A stretch of DNA of 64,000 nt from Atrina japonica (GCA_030159075.1 BROG01000045.1:1-64000), one strand, 5' to 3'; positions 11,341-22,930 are shown, counted from the stretch's first letter. Numbers and translations: made by a program. The notes: a model not told the origin generated them from the letters alone.

Positions 11341-13899
11341 TTCGGAATGTGTGTGGTTACACATGTAACATAAGAGGAAATAGGTTCAATTTAATTTCCA
11401 CGCTGGGTAAAAATTGTAACAACTGATTTCAATGAACAATAAATCTAATATGACTGTATTACGTCTGCGAGTGTTAGCCCTCGTCCTCAGAGTGAAATTT
11501 GCTTGCTGATAACAAGCATGTAATATCTTTTTAATTCTATTTTATATTTTACTTTCGAGACTATCTAACGCTAAACACTAAGTCTTTGAGATGAAATCGC
11601 ATTCATAGTAGATTTGTCTGCCAATTATAAACTTCATTACACGTCTTTCCCAGCCAATTTTATTCAATATTTTCTAAATATTTTTACCTCCCATAAAACA
11701 CGTTGTTACAACACAGATACAATTATTGGACATTTCTCTCAAAGTACATGTACATGCACTGTTTATATTTTTTCAATACCTTTCGTGAGATAATTTGCAT
11801 GAATCAATTTCAATAGGTCTACGTAAATTAATATTAAAGGTATATTAGCTCTGGCTTTTTAAATGTCTTTCTTATTTACTACATAAATTGATATACAATA
11901 ACAAAGGAAGATATACACAGGCATACAGATTCTTAAATTTCTATATCTTTTGTAAAAATTGCTTGAGAAACCTAGGTTTGGCACTGTTTCACTGTGATTA
12001 ACTCAACCATGCTATTTGTATATGAACACCATACAGAACCTGACCTTATTTTTCACAAAATATATAGGAATATAAGATGTTTATACCTGTTAGTAGCTCT
12101 TATTTGTTATTGTATCAAGTGCAAGTACCTGAAGTTAAAAGTAAAAACTTTTCTTTGGTAAACACAGATAATGCCCCTTTAATCCCTCAAATATTGAAAC
12201 ATTTCATGTGACACATTAGATGATTACTTTGGTTATCAGCAATGGTTGTTTCAGACGAATTCGATGGACGAGACTCCAAAATCAGTACAACAACACAGTA
12301 GACATTCATAAGCACTTCATGTGTTGGCTAAAACCATATGGGAGCTTAAAATTGAATAAATAAACGACGTCACGTGTGTTATATTCCATTTGAAAATGTG
12401 TGACCGTCTTATTGTAGGTTATGTTAAAATGTCTGTAATAACAATGTACGGACTCATTTATGACCGTCTCGGGGTATCAGAAATAAATATTAACCGATAG
12501 CGTAGAAGGGATGAATGATATTGTCAAGGACAATTGCTTTATCCCAATACAACAATAGGAATGTCATACCATTTATACACATAGTATCTGAAGGGTTGGT
12601 ATTAACAACAAAATTTTATAAATACCTTTCAGACGGTCGATCTAACCGCGTCTGTGACAACCTCAATAGGTCTAAAGCATATACATATGTGTCAAAGTCG
12701 TCACAATACAGAAATCTGTATAGGCCAAATCACATTAAAATACTGTACAAACACCTATCACGAATCCGTAGTCATCCGGAAATCTAAATACGGAGTGCCC
12801 GAGGTCAGAATCAGTACAGGCGACAACGACGGTCTGAGCACAGACAGTAAAGCATAATATTTACATACCGATTGCAATTCCCTTCATTGCAAGTATATAG
12901 AGTGGAATGTTTCATATTCTGGTAAACGCAGTCACGTGCCCCGAGTATTAACCACTTTACTTTTCAGCGTAGGAATACATGAACGAATCAATAAAGAATA
13001 GAATATCACATGTTTTATTTCTTATATATTTAATCTTAAAAGCCATACATAAGGCCTATCACACAACAAATAAAAAACACAGAAAGAAATCGGAAACACG
13101 AGACTACATCTGTAGCACATTGTACAGCCTACGGGCCCATATCGCGATATATCTATATAGGTCATGTTATGACCAGAACCACAGACCACCGTCTGGCTTC
13201 ACAGTTACAACAGAAAAAAGAAAGTAAGGCCTAGTGAAACTTTGTCAAGCATCTCTTGATAAACAAGTCGATTTGTTTGCCTTCAATGGATATTCATATA
13301 AGAAACAATTCGTCACCCGCATCGTGTGAAATTAGGTCGTGTGAAATGGGCTTACTTATGTAGGTTACGTACCAATCAGTCATCGTGGTTCCCAGCTGCT
13401 TGGTAAAAATGTCAAATAAAATGGCTTCTTTCAGTTGTCATAAATTAATATTAGCTGACTCACTTCTTGTAAGTCACACTAAATCTTTCTATAGTATATC
13501 CCATTTATAATATCAGAATTCAAACGCAAATTCGTTGTAAATACATCATTCAGCATACTCATGGGCGCAGCCATTTGCAATTTCAATTCTTTTCTGACAC
13601 ATTTAAAATTCCGGTTACCAAGCAGACGAATATTCTAAAATAACTTAAAAACAATCTGAAACTTATTCAAAATTTTCCATATCAATATTTCTTTCAAAAT
13701 GATATAAAAAAGAAGAAAATAAACCTTAATTCCATTTAGTTTTCTGGACAGAAAAGGGGAACTACTTCTCATGTCAAAACAGCTGTTGAGCTATACGTCA
13801 TACGTAAACACCCCCCCCCCCGCAAATTCAGTATACCGGAATGAATTTAGTATCCAGTAGACAACATTTTCACTGAAAAATTGTAATATATATAAATAT
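11341..13899. other. Non-coding stretch, nothing recognised
   Basis: The short open frames (for example 12515-12787 and 12979-13227) lack known motifs and have no splice context. A run of 11 C occurs at 13811-13821. I see no repeat family shared with the rest of the window. Confidence 0.5.
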
Positions 13900-14037
13900 A
13901 AGGATTGTTTTTCTTTTTTTTTTACTTCATTCGAATATAATGGCAATGCATTATGGAAAAAGTGCTGCACAGAATTTTTTTCCATAATGCATTACCATTA
14001 TATTCGAATGAAGTCAAACAAATGAAAAACAATCCTT
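13900..14037. repeat. Foldback element with ~60-bp near-perfect arms
   Basis: The left arm begins AAGGATTGTTTTTC and continues with ACTTCATTCGAATATAATGG and CATTATGGAAAAA. The right arm (from about 13977) is its complement, TTTTTCCATAATGCATTACC ... GAAAAACAATCCTT. Only about 15 bases separate the arms. One small internal difference (a T tract against CAAACAAATG) breaks the symmetry. No open frame is present. This is typical of a small foldback MITE or a recent inverted duplication. Confidence 0.85.
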
Positions 14038-15480
14038 AAGTATTGTTATTGACAAGCAAGATTTCTTATGAGAGTTTACGTTTTATGATTGACATTTTTG
14101 TACGTAGGCCTATATAATGTAAATAGTTTGCGCCAACATAGCCATATTTCATTGGTCTTCTATTACATTAGCTAAACATGGTGCATCAACTTGGTTGTGC
14201 CATTGTACAGACTCTCTGATCACAAAGTCGAAGCACCAGTACGAGTCACCTACACACCACAATGACGGGAAAATGCATATACATGTGAACGTAATGAAAC
14301 AATTCAACATCAAGATTTAAAAAGACAAAATTCACACTTGAATGTGTAAATATTTGCGTTTTGAATTCAAGAAAAATATCAATACACATAAGTAATAGGT
14401 CTAGAAGACTTAAAGGTAAAAGTATAAAAATGTTAGTATAATGTCTTTATGAGTTGTGAAATATTTCTAACTTGTTTTAAAATGTTACTTATCAATTAGT
14501 TTTATCTTTGTCTAGTCGTGATAAATTGATATTATTTTACATTTCTTGTGCTAGTATAATGTTCAAATGAGTTAAATATTAAATATACAAATAAAGTGTA
14601 GTAAAAGCTATCTCTGAAGCATGTTGCGCTGTTGTTCATTTGTTTTCTTTGGACCTGATAAAACCCCAGGCTGATCTAAAATGCAACCTCATGTGTGAAC
14701 TCAAGCACTGTGTACATCTTCTAGTGATAACTAATAATTTTCGTAAATATGCAAATATTTCTAACAGTCCCTAAAATTGGCACCCGTTGTGAAGTTGGAC
14801 ATTCTAGAAGTTGTATTATTCCACGTGACATTGACTAAGAATCGCGCGGCAGTCTTTGAAGTTTGACAATTTCTGGAAAAAGTCACACACAAACACACAC
14901 ACACACACACACATATGATCGGCCACCCAACTTGTGACTACATTGTTTGAGCGGTAATCCTGACACAGAGGTGAAGTGAGGATACGATACTGTCGCATAG
15001 GAAATTGATATATTGATGTGTGGTCTAGCGTTATTTAATAGTCGCATAATATATTGTAGTTTTGTAATCAATTTCTCATCCGTGTCTATATCAATTAAAC
15101 CATTCAAGTAGAAAGCGTATGTGCTTAATTATGTATTAATTTTGATTTCCAGAATAACACTACATATGAATTTCGAACATATTTTATAGTTGACTTATTG
15201 TAACATTTGTTAGAAATATTATTAACAACACCAAAGTTATAGTTTTACAAATTTAATATTAATGTATATTTCTGAAGTGGTATCATACAAGGCAAACAAT
15301 ACCAGGTGCTGTGTTTATATATACCCTCTGGGACTCAAACGGTCCTCTAGGTGTGGTTGAATTTAGTACACAGAGAAAGAATATTTACATCGATTGTCCT
15401 CGTCAGAAATTCTCCAAAAGCAGTCATTTTGATTCAATGTTGACCTTGGCTTTTGCTTTTCTGCACTTTTCACTTTAATG
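14038..15480. other. Non-coding stretch with a (CA)n tract
   Basis: No gene is recognised. The only structured element is a (CA)n microsatellite at about 14885-14914. The minus-strand open frames across it (14816-15107) are the (GT)n read as Cys-Val repeats and carry no meaning. Confidence 0.5.
14885..14914. repeat. (CA)n microsatellite
   Basis: About 15 CA units, with one AAA interruption near the left edge. Confidence 0.95.
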
Positions 15481-15548
15481 TAGCAATGTTTTTTCCTTCT
15501 CTTTGATTGACATTCCTGAGCAAATGGTCTGTATCTTGATGTGTTTGT

Positions 15549-15689
15549 TCTCTTATACACGAGCAGTTGGTGATATCTTATTTGTATTTCGTCGAAAGTA
15601 TCATCCCAAGATGGACTTGCTCTCTTTTACAGGAGCGGATGATGAGATTTTATTTATGTTTGGTCGAAGGTATAACGTCAAGTTGGACT
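15549..15689. repeat. 72-bp direct tandem duplication
   Basis: Positions 15549-15617 and 15621-15689 align with an exact 72-bp offset and no visible gap: CTCTTATACACGAGCAGTTG against CTCTTTTACAGGAGCGGATG, and CGTCGAAAGTAT against GGTCGAAGGTAT, both ending in GGACT. The offset is 24 codons, so an open frame would survive the duplication. It lies at the edge of the Gypsy-like remnant that follows. Confidence 0.75.
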
Positions 15690-15754
15690 CGTCCGGAGAT
15701 CCTCTCTTCCCTTTGATCTATATATACGCCCTTACCCAGATCTTCACTGATATA

Positions 15755-16640
15755 TGGTCCATTGTACCACTGTCTGTTTTGTCTTCTTGGATTTTAGGAG
15801 GACTCCCTGAATGTTTTGGAATGTTGTCTTGTTTTCATTGTACGTTTTTGCTTTACCTAGGCTTTTTTTATATAACTATTTGCAGTCTCCTTATCTTCAT
15901 TAACTATACAAACGAGGTTATACTGTCATTTAATATTTCTAGCACGTCTTCGTCATCTTGTTGGTTTGAATCCAAATTGAATGTTGATATATCCAATTTA
16001 ATGGGTAAATCTAGTTTCCTATAATATAATCCATATACCACGGCGGATTGGAGTCTCGTGAGCCCTTTCTTTACCTGGCGAAGTTAAAACATTTAGGTAA
16101 TAAAGCATACCATTAAAATTACAACCTAGAGTAATCGTTTCTACTTGTTACTATACATGAGAGCGTATCCAGTGGGGAATAAACCTATTTTCCCGTGCAG
16201 CTTATCATAACCGAAAAGTGAGTGGAATCAAAAGGTTACACCGCCCCGCCATCTTATGTGAATCGTCCAAAAACATACACTAAAAGGTGTTTGCTACGTC
16301 GATTTATGTTCACATGTTCTTGTAGCAAAGGCTATTTAGTAGATGCCAGTACGTGTCCCAGTCATTTTGTTGCTCATTCACACATTTTGCAACCGCATCA
16401 CAGATAGTTTGGTTGTACCTCTCTGTTAGGCCATTTGTTTGTGGGTGGTAAGGGAGATAACTTTGTGGTTGATATCTAATCTTCTGCACAATTCTTAATT
16501 GAATTCTCTGCCTTGGTCAGTTATTATCTTCTTGGGTGCATAATGTCGACAGATAATTTCAATGATAAAATCCTCGATGTGTGTGGTCTCGTTTGTCTAA
16601 TGGCTTTAACCACTTTAAAACGTGAATTTCGCTAATTTCA
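15755..16640 (-). pseudogene. Gypsy-type integrase remnant, copy A (interrupted)
   Basis: This region is parallel to copy B (21630-22170), where the integrase motif is clearer. Shared plus-strand stretches include GTCTTCTTGGATTTTAGGA, CTCCTTATCTTCATTAACT, TTCACATGTTCTTGTA, TTTGTTGCTCATTCACACAT, CTCTGTTAGGCCATTTGTTT and ATAATTTCAATGATAAAATC. Read on the minus strand, the CTCTGTTAGGCCATTTGTTT part encodes the TNGLTERYNQT-type integrase core. About 350 bp (15935-16285) not found in copy B interrupts it. It is too decayed to encode protein. Confidence 0.65.
16038..16285. repeat. Repeat R3, copy 1, inserted in the integrase remnant
   Basis: Stretches such as GGAGTCTCGTGAGCCCTTTC, GGTAATAAAGCATA, GAGCGTATCCAGTGGGG, AAAGTGAGTGGAATC and AAAAGGTTACACCGCCCC recur at 47930-48160 in the TIA1 region. 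The insertion site is visible because copy B of the integrase lacks this segment. The class is unknown, and no terminal repeats or coding sequence are evident. Confidence 0.6.
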
Positions 16641-16834
16641 AAAACTCAAATCATTTAGTACGATAATCTATCGTGGCAACAATACACTTACTTATTTGTA
16701 CAATGTTTCATCTAAGTAAAAATTTAAAATCCGACGCTGTATTAAAAATATCTGGAAAAATCTTGCTCATTTACGTGCAAAGAGAAGTGTCCGACAATAG
16801 GCACTGTCCGAGAATAGGTAACGCACCAGTATTA

Positions 16835-17191
16835 TTTTGTACGATTTCGGCTATCCCATCGTTAATTTTCCACATTTAGGTTGTAATATCCCACAATCAC
16901 CCGCATATGGAGTTTATATTTCACAAATGATCCGATATGTCAGGGCGTGTTCAACATATAAACAATTCATATGTAGAGGTAAACTACTCACTGACAAAGT
17001 GTTGACACAGGGATAAACTGCGTTTGTCAACGTTTCGCAAATTGTACGGTCGGTATGATAGTCTTGTTTGCGACTACTCTGTTTCACTAAGTGATTGGCG
17101 GTTGTTGAGACGTCTGTACCAATTATGACGAGGATTGGTTCCTCACGTATTTCATTTTAATTTGACTGTGGACTAACGGCGGGTGTGACCG
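16835..17191 (+). pseudogene. C-terminal reverse-transcriptase remnant, copy A
   Basis: This corresponds to copy B at 22540-22930. Shared plus-strand motifs include ATTTCGGCTATCCCATCGTT, GCATATGGAGTTTATATTTC, CAGGGCGTGTTCAACATA and GTTTCACTAAGTGA. Translated, they correspond to DF-FPIVNFP, AYGVYISQMI-YVRACST and the K-FYG-YDSL-CDY-like end of an RT-containing protein. Stops and frameshifts are frequent. It ends abruptly at a small foldback (17200-17258), where copy B continues. Confidence 0.6.
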
Positions 17192-17199
17192 ATAAATAA

Positions 17200-17258
17200 G
17201 AATGGATCAATAAGACCCAACCGAGGTCTTAGCCGAGGTTGGGGTATTGATTCATCCC
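17200..17258. repeat. Small foldback at the end of RT remnant copy A
   Basis: GAATGGATCAATAAGACCCA on the left pairs imperfectly with TTGGGGTATTGATTCATCC on the right, around a short GAGGTC/GCCGAGG loop. It marks the point where similarity to copy B stops. Confidence 0.6.
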
Positions 17259-18009
17259 AACCGAGACTGATATATTTCTATCTGGAACTTAAGTGTGGTG
17301 CTTAATTCTTTTTCTCGCACATTGATAACTTGAGATCCTGTTTGTTTATTTACATGTATTTATCACTTTAACCTATTTTAGTTGCCATATCACACCCTTT
17401 ACAAACAATGCAGACGACGTGTGTAGGGATACAGAGTGTTTTGGATCAGCAATTCCGGATAATAATTTTACAGTACTGATAAAAGAAAAGAGATCAGTCG
17501 ATCTGAAGTGCCAGAAATTAAAATCTGTGTTCAAATGCATGCTTCTGGGAATTGTTGGGATGGCTTTGTTGCTCAGTCGGCCTGGTTTTTTTCTTGGCAC
17601 GATTTGTTTTGGGTGCGAGTTATCCTTGTAACTTTTATATTTAACACAAATTACTCAACCGGCAAATATCGAAATAATAAATTTAAATGTGTTGCTAAAT
17701 CCGTCTAATAGTACCAACTGTAAAATGAATATCTTAGGCCTAGCCTTGAGAAATCAGAGGAGTGGTTTTTGGTATACTCTCACCTATTTTGTTATAATAT
17801 CACTTTGTGTTTTAAAAAATAAACATCTATTTTAGATTGAGTTGAGATCAGCTGATAAAGTCTAATTGACAGAAACGATCGTCGTGGGTATTATAACTTA
17901 AGTATTATGTTTCTAATATTTAAGTCACCTCTCCTCTGATTTCACCTAAAATTTTCTTTGTCCAGCATACCAGGATAAAATCTATACAAATCCCGATAAA
18001 CACAGAATT

Positions 18010-18380
18010 TGTTCTTGTTTCTTAGATCGAGACAAGTAAATCGGTGCTTGGCGTAAATGCCCAGACACCATCTTTTCACTAGTGATCACCACACAAATCT
18101 TTATATATGTTTTGTTCTGATATCAAGACAAATCCACTGATGCATAGTTTAAATCCCCATAGGTCATTCTGGGCACTGCCCTTTCAAGAATGGTAAAATA
18201 TCTTGAAAATTATTGATATCCCATCCATAATTAATCATAAATCATATATGTTCTTCTTCCGTGTCTCAGCTATCAAGACAAGTTAATTGGTGCTAAGTCA
18301 TCAAACTGGGGAGGAGGGTCATTCTGGACACCGCCCTTTCACCACTTGAAAAGATATCTTGAAAACTTTTGAGATCCCCA
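18010..18380. repeat. Diverged direct repeats, about 135-155 bp units
   Basis: ATCAAGACAA, GGTCATTCTGG-CAC-GCCCTTTCA, ATATCTTGAAAA and GATATCCCA/GATCCCCA recur in the same order at about 18120-18225 and 18265-18380. A weaker first unit starts near 18013 (GTTCTTGTTTCTTAGATCGA). There is no coding potential. Confidence 0.6.
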
Positions 18381-19445
18381 CCCATTAACCCATTTTCTTG
18401 TTGCTTCTTCATTTCAACAAACAAAATTAAAATTTAACTTTTCTATTAACGCATGAATCAATATCTGTTGCTACATATAACACTGGCATAAGTTTAACTG
18501 ATATTTCTTAATTAACAACATAAATATATGCATTCGTTTCAACGTTTTATCCTTACAAACAAGTATTAACAGGCGATATATGTACATACGTCAAAGAACA
18601 CAAGTGATGTACATGGTGTAATTCACACAGCTTCAAAATACTTGGTGTTTCAAAATTTATTTATTTCAGTAGTTGTAGTTACAATAAAAGGATACGTTCT
18701 ATAGCTTTGTATTGAGAACTTTTTTCGTCGCATAGTTACATTCTGTAACGTTGAACATGACATTGTCGCATTAAAGAGGGGGTTTTCTGTGCATCACTGC
18801 TGCTGTATTCTGAAATGACAAATTATTTTGTGAAAAATTTAGTAAATATTTGGATCCACTAAGAAATTATTAACAGAAAAAATGTCGCACAAATTCTTTA
18901 TTTCAATTTGCCATTTCTGTATACATTCGTGATAATTTATGCTACTTTCACATCAAAGTGAGAAGAAATAGGATAACTTTATTTCAGTTACAGTGATAAT
19001 TTTTGTTTTTCTTTTTATATTCATAGAACAAAAAGTTTGTCATTGAAATAATTACCATCAAAATAAATACTCCACAGGAATCCTCCTGTTTTGATCCAGA
19101 AGTATTGTCAAGTTTCCATGTCAGTAGATTTTTCTTTGCTTGCTGCACTTCTTATAATATAAAATACTTGCACATCTATATAAAAAGATTCTCAGCATTT
19201 TGAAGGCATAATCAAGGTCGTCATTCTGATTTTAAAAAAATATATCACAATTAAACCAAAACTTCCACTAAAAGGCCGTAGACAATTTTAACATATCATA
19301 AATGCCTAGTATATGCCAGCTATTGATATTCCTACCATCCACGTAAATAATACAAATGTGTACTCGTCCATTTCTCGCATTCGAATTTGTACAAAAACGA
19401 CATTATAACAAGTTTAAATAACATTTTTTATCTTAAAAAACATTC

Positions 19446-19489
19446 TATTTGTATAAAAAGTCGAATATTTGAAACTTTTTATACAAATA
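19446..19489. repeat. Perfect 16-bp hairpin
   Basis: TATTTGTATAAAAAGT (19446-19461) and its exact complement (19474-19489) flank a 12-base loop. It is close to the start of MITE-B copy 1 but outside its terminal repeat. Confidence 0.85.
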
Positions 19490-19579
19490 AAAAACCATTT
19501 TCACAGGTTGTATGCCTTTAATCTCGGTTGAGAATTGTTCAATTATTTGCTATGCACAAAACTAATCATACAAAGGACC

Positions 19580-19986
19580 TTGACCCGAAGTCACAAAATT
19601 TACTCAGTACTCAAGCTCAACTAACTTTTCACAATTTTAAGGTAAAAACAAACTTTATTCTGTAACTGGACATGTTTATATATAATGACGGCATACAACT
19701 GTAAATAATGATAAAAAAGTTGCTCATTTGAAAGAAAACTTCAGAAATATTAAAAAAAATTGGTTGAGTACGTACTAAAATTTTTAGTACCCTACTCAAC
19801 ATATTTATTCATTTTTTACAGGAAAATCATAAGTGTGATGCAAAAAGTTATATGTAAATGATTAAAAATCATAATAAGTTTCCTGATCACTAAAATCCAA
19901 AAAGTTTTACAAATGATTGTATAGTCAAAATAATGAAATAAATGTTGAGCTTGAGAATTGACTAAATTTGGTGACTTGGGGCCCTG
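19580..19986. mobile_element. MITE-B copy 1
   Basis: The left end, GAAGTCACAAAATTTACTCA then GTACTCAAGCTCAACTAAC, is mirrored at the right end by GTTGAGCTTGAGAATTGAC and TAAATTTGGTGACTTGGGGC. The terminal inverted repeats are about 45 bp around a 400-bp AT-rich core that also contains TTTGAAAGAAAACTTCAG and ACAGGAAAATCATAAGTGTG. The core matches copy 2 (25255-25660) in inverted order. There are no open frames of note. The superfamily cannot be set from this sequence. Confidence 0.8.
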
Positions 19987-20284
19987 GTGAATCATATTCA
20001 TTATATGTAACATATAACATGTAGGATAAACATTTTGTAATTATATTCAACGAATACTCCGACAAACAAACATTTCAAAGAAATCACCAACACTATAATA
20101 TGATCTTGATATTTTGTATTCAATACATAACAATACTTATTATACAGACATCACTCAATTGTATTTGTCATACAATGGCATACGAAGAAATACAAGTACA
20201 ATGGATTCTGTTTAAATCACATTTTGCTGTTTTAGATTAAAGTATAGAGTTAAAATCTATAACCCCAAATTAATGACTCTTTTA

Positions 20285-20410
20285 TCAGACCTGGGGTCCG
20301 TTTTATCAGGAAGTCGTAAGTCCTAAATCCTAAGTCTTCAGCTTTTTTATCTTAAGACAAAACTTAGGGCCGTTTTATCACACTACCCTAACTCAAGTCC
20401 TAAGGTAATT
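20285..20410. repeat. Short repeat-rich block (GGGYCCGTTTTATCA)
   Basis: GGGTCCGTTTTATCAGGAAG at 20291 and GGGCCGTTTTATCACACTAC at 20367 are direct repeats. Between and after them, TAAGTCCTAAATCCTAAGTC and its partial complement CTTAAGACAAAACTTAGG allow folding. It is possibly an edge of a decayed DNA transposon. Confidence 0.4.
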
Positions 20411-20574
20411 TTGCATATTTTCAAATGAAATCTTGATAGTTTATGAGTATTTTTACTTGCTACGTTTACAAATATAAACTATGGCACCTACAAAAATGAA
20501 TGAATTTAGTTAAAATATTTAGAGTTATTCTGAATTTTCTACAAATGTAATTAATCTCTTATTATGAAAATGGC

Positions 20575-20655
20575 ATACCTCCAGTGAATAGAAAATAAGT
20601 TTTCTCTGCTCTTGCTTCATCCTTCTTTGCTGTGGCTTTGCGACTAACTGAAACA
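20575..20655 (-). pseudogene. Exon-like piece resembling a Myb/SANT-like transposon protein
   Basis: On the minus strand a good acceptor (ACTACTTGTTTCAG at about 20652) is followed by a frame reading SRKATAKKDEARAEKTYF and then FTGG. Basic K/A-rich helices followed by a TGGG-like turn occur in Myb/SANT-like proteins of PIF/Harbinger transposons. The match is short and by eye only. The neighbouring block at 20285-20410 could be the same decayed element. A chance exon-like sequence is a real alternative. Confidence 0.25.
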
Positions 20656-20659
20656 AGTA

Positions 20660-21620
20660 GTCATCATGACATATGGACAATATCATAGGTTTGATAACTT
20701 TGGAAGGATATCTGGAAGATTTAAATAAAATCCACTGGTACAAATATGTCTAATTTTTGTTACAATGCTTTTGCTGTGTTCTGAAGTTTATCAACCATAT
20801 ATGTTTTAATCATTTAATTTACTGTATTTTAAATATTTACAGCATTTACAGTCATATACGAATTTTTTCAGTACAACTTCTTACATTTTAATTAAATGCT
20901 AATGCAATAATGGTATGTTTATTGATTTATAATGGTACAATAAGTTTTACAATTTGTTTATAATAAGTTAACGGTTGGTGATGCATTATGCTAAGTCAAA
21001 TAATATCTCTTTACCCAGATTATTGTCAAATACAGATTAACTTTTAACAGAAAAGTGATAACTTAGGAAATAGCCTTATAGGTTCCGAAATTCTGATGGT
21101 TCCATTTTGTAGCTATGAAGCTTGGAAGAACTAAACTCCCAAATGAGAATCTCCAGTTCTCCAGATCACCTGTAACAAAGTCGAGAAACATTGTATTAAA
21201 AGTTTCTGGTTAAATGATGATAACAAGTTATATTCTGTCACTGTTTAAAGTCATAATTGTTTGTGTTCTAATTATTCAATTCATAATTATTATATTTTGC
21301 AATTGTACCTGTAGCTAACACAATGACTTTGAAAGATAAATTATCTAGATTAGTGGACAAAAGAAAATAAATTAACGAAATGAGAAAATAAAGACAAATT
21401 TCCTTTTTTTATGACAAAGAAACAATTCAGTAATAGAATCAATACAGATATGCTATATACCTAATCATTCACTCCCTTACTTTGTTCTAAAGAATGGTAA
21501 TCTCCACTGGATAAATGGGCATTGCTTACACCAAGACATCTCTGTATGGCTTTTGGAATTTCGTGTGGACTTTTGTATTCTCGCACACTCTGAAATGGTA
21601 TGTGGTCCCAAGAAGCGCTT
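20660..21620. other. Non-coding AT-rich stretch
   Basis: No open frame with recognisable motifs and no repeat shared with the rest of the window were found. Confidence 0.45.
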
Positions 21621-21629
21621 TCCTAACTT

Positions 21630-22170
21630 TTCCCATTGTCTGTTTCGTCTTCTTGGATTTTAGGACTTCCTGAACAGTCATGAATGTTGTTTCTTATTTT
21701 CATAGTACGTTATTTTGCATATCCAGTGCTTCTTTGATATAACTGTTTCCATTCTCCTTATCTTCATTAACTGTATAGACGAGGTCATTCTGTCGTTTTG
21801 CGTTTGCTTTGTCGATGTTTGCTCACATGTTCTTGTAACAAAGGCTGTTTTGGATGAAGGTACTCGTCCCAGTCATTTTGTTGCTCATTCACACATTTTG
21901 CAATCGCATTACAGTTAGTTTGGTTGTATCTCTCTGTTAGGCCATTTGTTTGTGGGTGGTAAGGGGGATAACTTTGTGGTTGATATCTGATCATCTGCAC
22001 AATTCGTCTTTGAGGGAATTGCAGAATTATCTGCCTTGGTCAGTTATTTTCTTCTTGTGTGCACAATATCGACAGATTATTTCAATGATAAAATCCTCGA
22101 TGTGTGTGGTCTCTTTTGTTCCAATGACTTTAACCTATGGTCATTTAAAACGATAATCTGCCGTGGCAAC
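21630..22170 (-). pseudogene. Gypsy-type integrase remnant, copy B
   Basis: The minus-strand frame at 21785-22000 reads PPYHPQTNGLTERYNQT, the hallmark of the retroviral/Gypsy integrase catalytic core (HPQ-NGxxER-N, where E is the third acidic residue of DDE). It continues with VNEQQNDWDEYLH, the usual W-D-L segment that follows. Upstream in transcription order (about 22010-22110), IVRQI.EIICRYCAHKK-type sequence is readable but broken. No LTRs, protease or Gypsy RT were found around it. The segment recurs in copy A (15755-16640) next to the same plus-strand RT remnant, so the pair was duplicated together. Confidence 0.75.
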
Positions 22171-22354
22171 AAAACACTTATTGCCATTTGCATTCACTGA
22201 CAGGGTTCCCACTTGGTCCATTCCGACATAACAAAGGCTTCATTTTGCTTACTGATATGATAGTGTGGTGCTGCAGTATTTTCCAAAACATTTTCAAGTT
22301 CACATTCTCTAACAAATCCATTCACTTCTCCGGAAATACCAGACCATTAGTACT

Positions 22355-22930
22355 GTTCACAGGGTTTGTTCCTTGTGGTGTTCAAAAATATGTCGGCATT
22401 CCTACCGGAACCAATTGTGCTCCTTTATTGGATGACCTGTTCGTTTATTCGTATGGAGCAGACTTCATTCATAAAATGCTGAATCAAAGAAGAAAAAGTT
22501 AGCGGTGTCCTTTAATTTGACATGACGTTTTGTCAATTGATAATGACGACGATTTCGGCTTTCCCATCGTTAATTTTCCACAATTAAGTCGTAATATCCC
22601 ACATTCACTCGCATATGGAGTTCATATTTCACAAATGATCAGTTATGCCAGGGCGTGTTCAACATAGGAACATTTCATATGCAGAGGTAAACTACTTACT
22701 GACAAATTATTGACACAGGGATATCGAAAACCGCGTTTGATGTCAACATTCCGCAAATTTTACGGTCAGTGTAATAGTCTTGTTTTCGATTACTCTGCTT
22801 CACTAAGTGAAATGTTGATCGATTTACCTGATCGATGGTGGTTGTTGAGACGTCTGTACCATTTATGACGAGGATTCGTTCCTCACATATTTCATTTTAA
22901 TTTGACTGTGGACTGACAGCGGGTGTGAAC
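22355..22930 (+). pseudogene. Reverse-transcriptase remnant, copy B
   Basis: The plus strand shows VGIPTGTNCAPLLDDLFVYS followed by YGADFIHKMLNQRRKS (RT palm, equivalent to the GxP-Q/T-G block). After a stop and a deletion, DVLSIDNDDD remains where a YIDD active-site region is expected, then FPIVNFPQ, LAYGVHISQMISYARACST, RGKLLTDKLLTQGY and TFRKFYGQCNSLVFDYSASL. The active-site Tyr-x-Asp part is destroyed. The architecture and wording recall RT-bearing repeat proteins found widely in bivalves; assignment to Penelope-like or another class is left open. It lies directly after the opposing Gypsy integrase remnant. Confidence 0.7.

Larger units (their letters stand above)
17260..19560. other. Non-coding stretch with direct repeats and a hairpin
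   Basis: The frame at 17508-17708 ends in NNKFKCVAKSV. A similar NNKSKCIAKSI ends the minus-strand frame at 24707-24955, so this segment is probably part of the same repeat as the composite element, not a gene. The direct repeats at 18010-18380 and the hairpin at 19446-19489 are listed separately. No cellular gene is seen. Confidence 0.5.
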
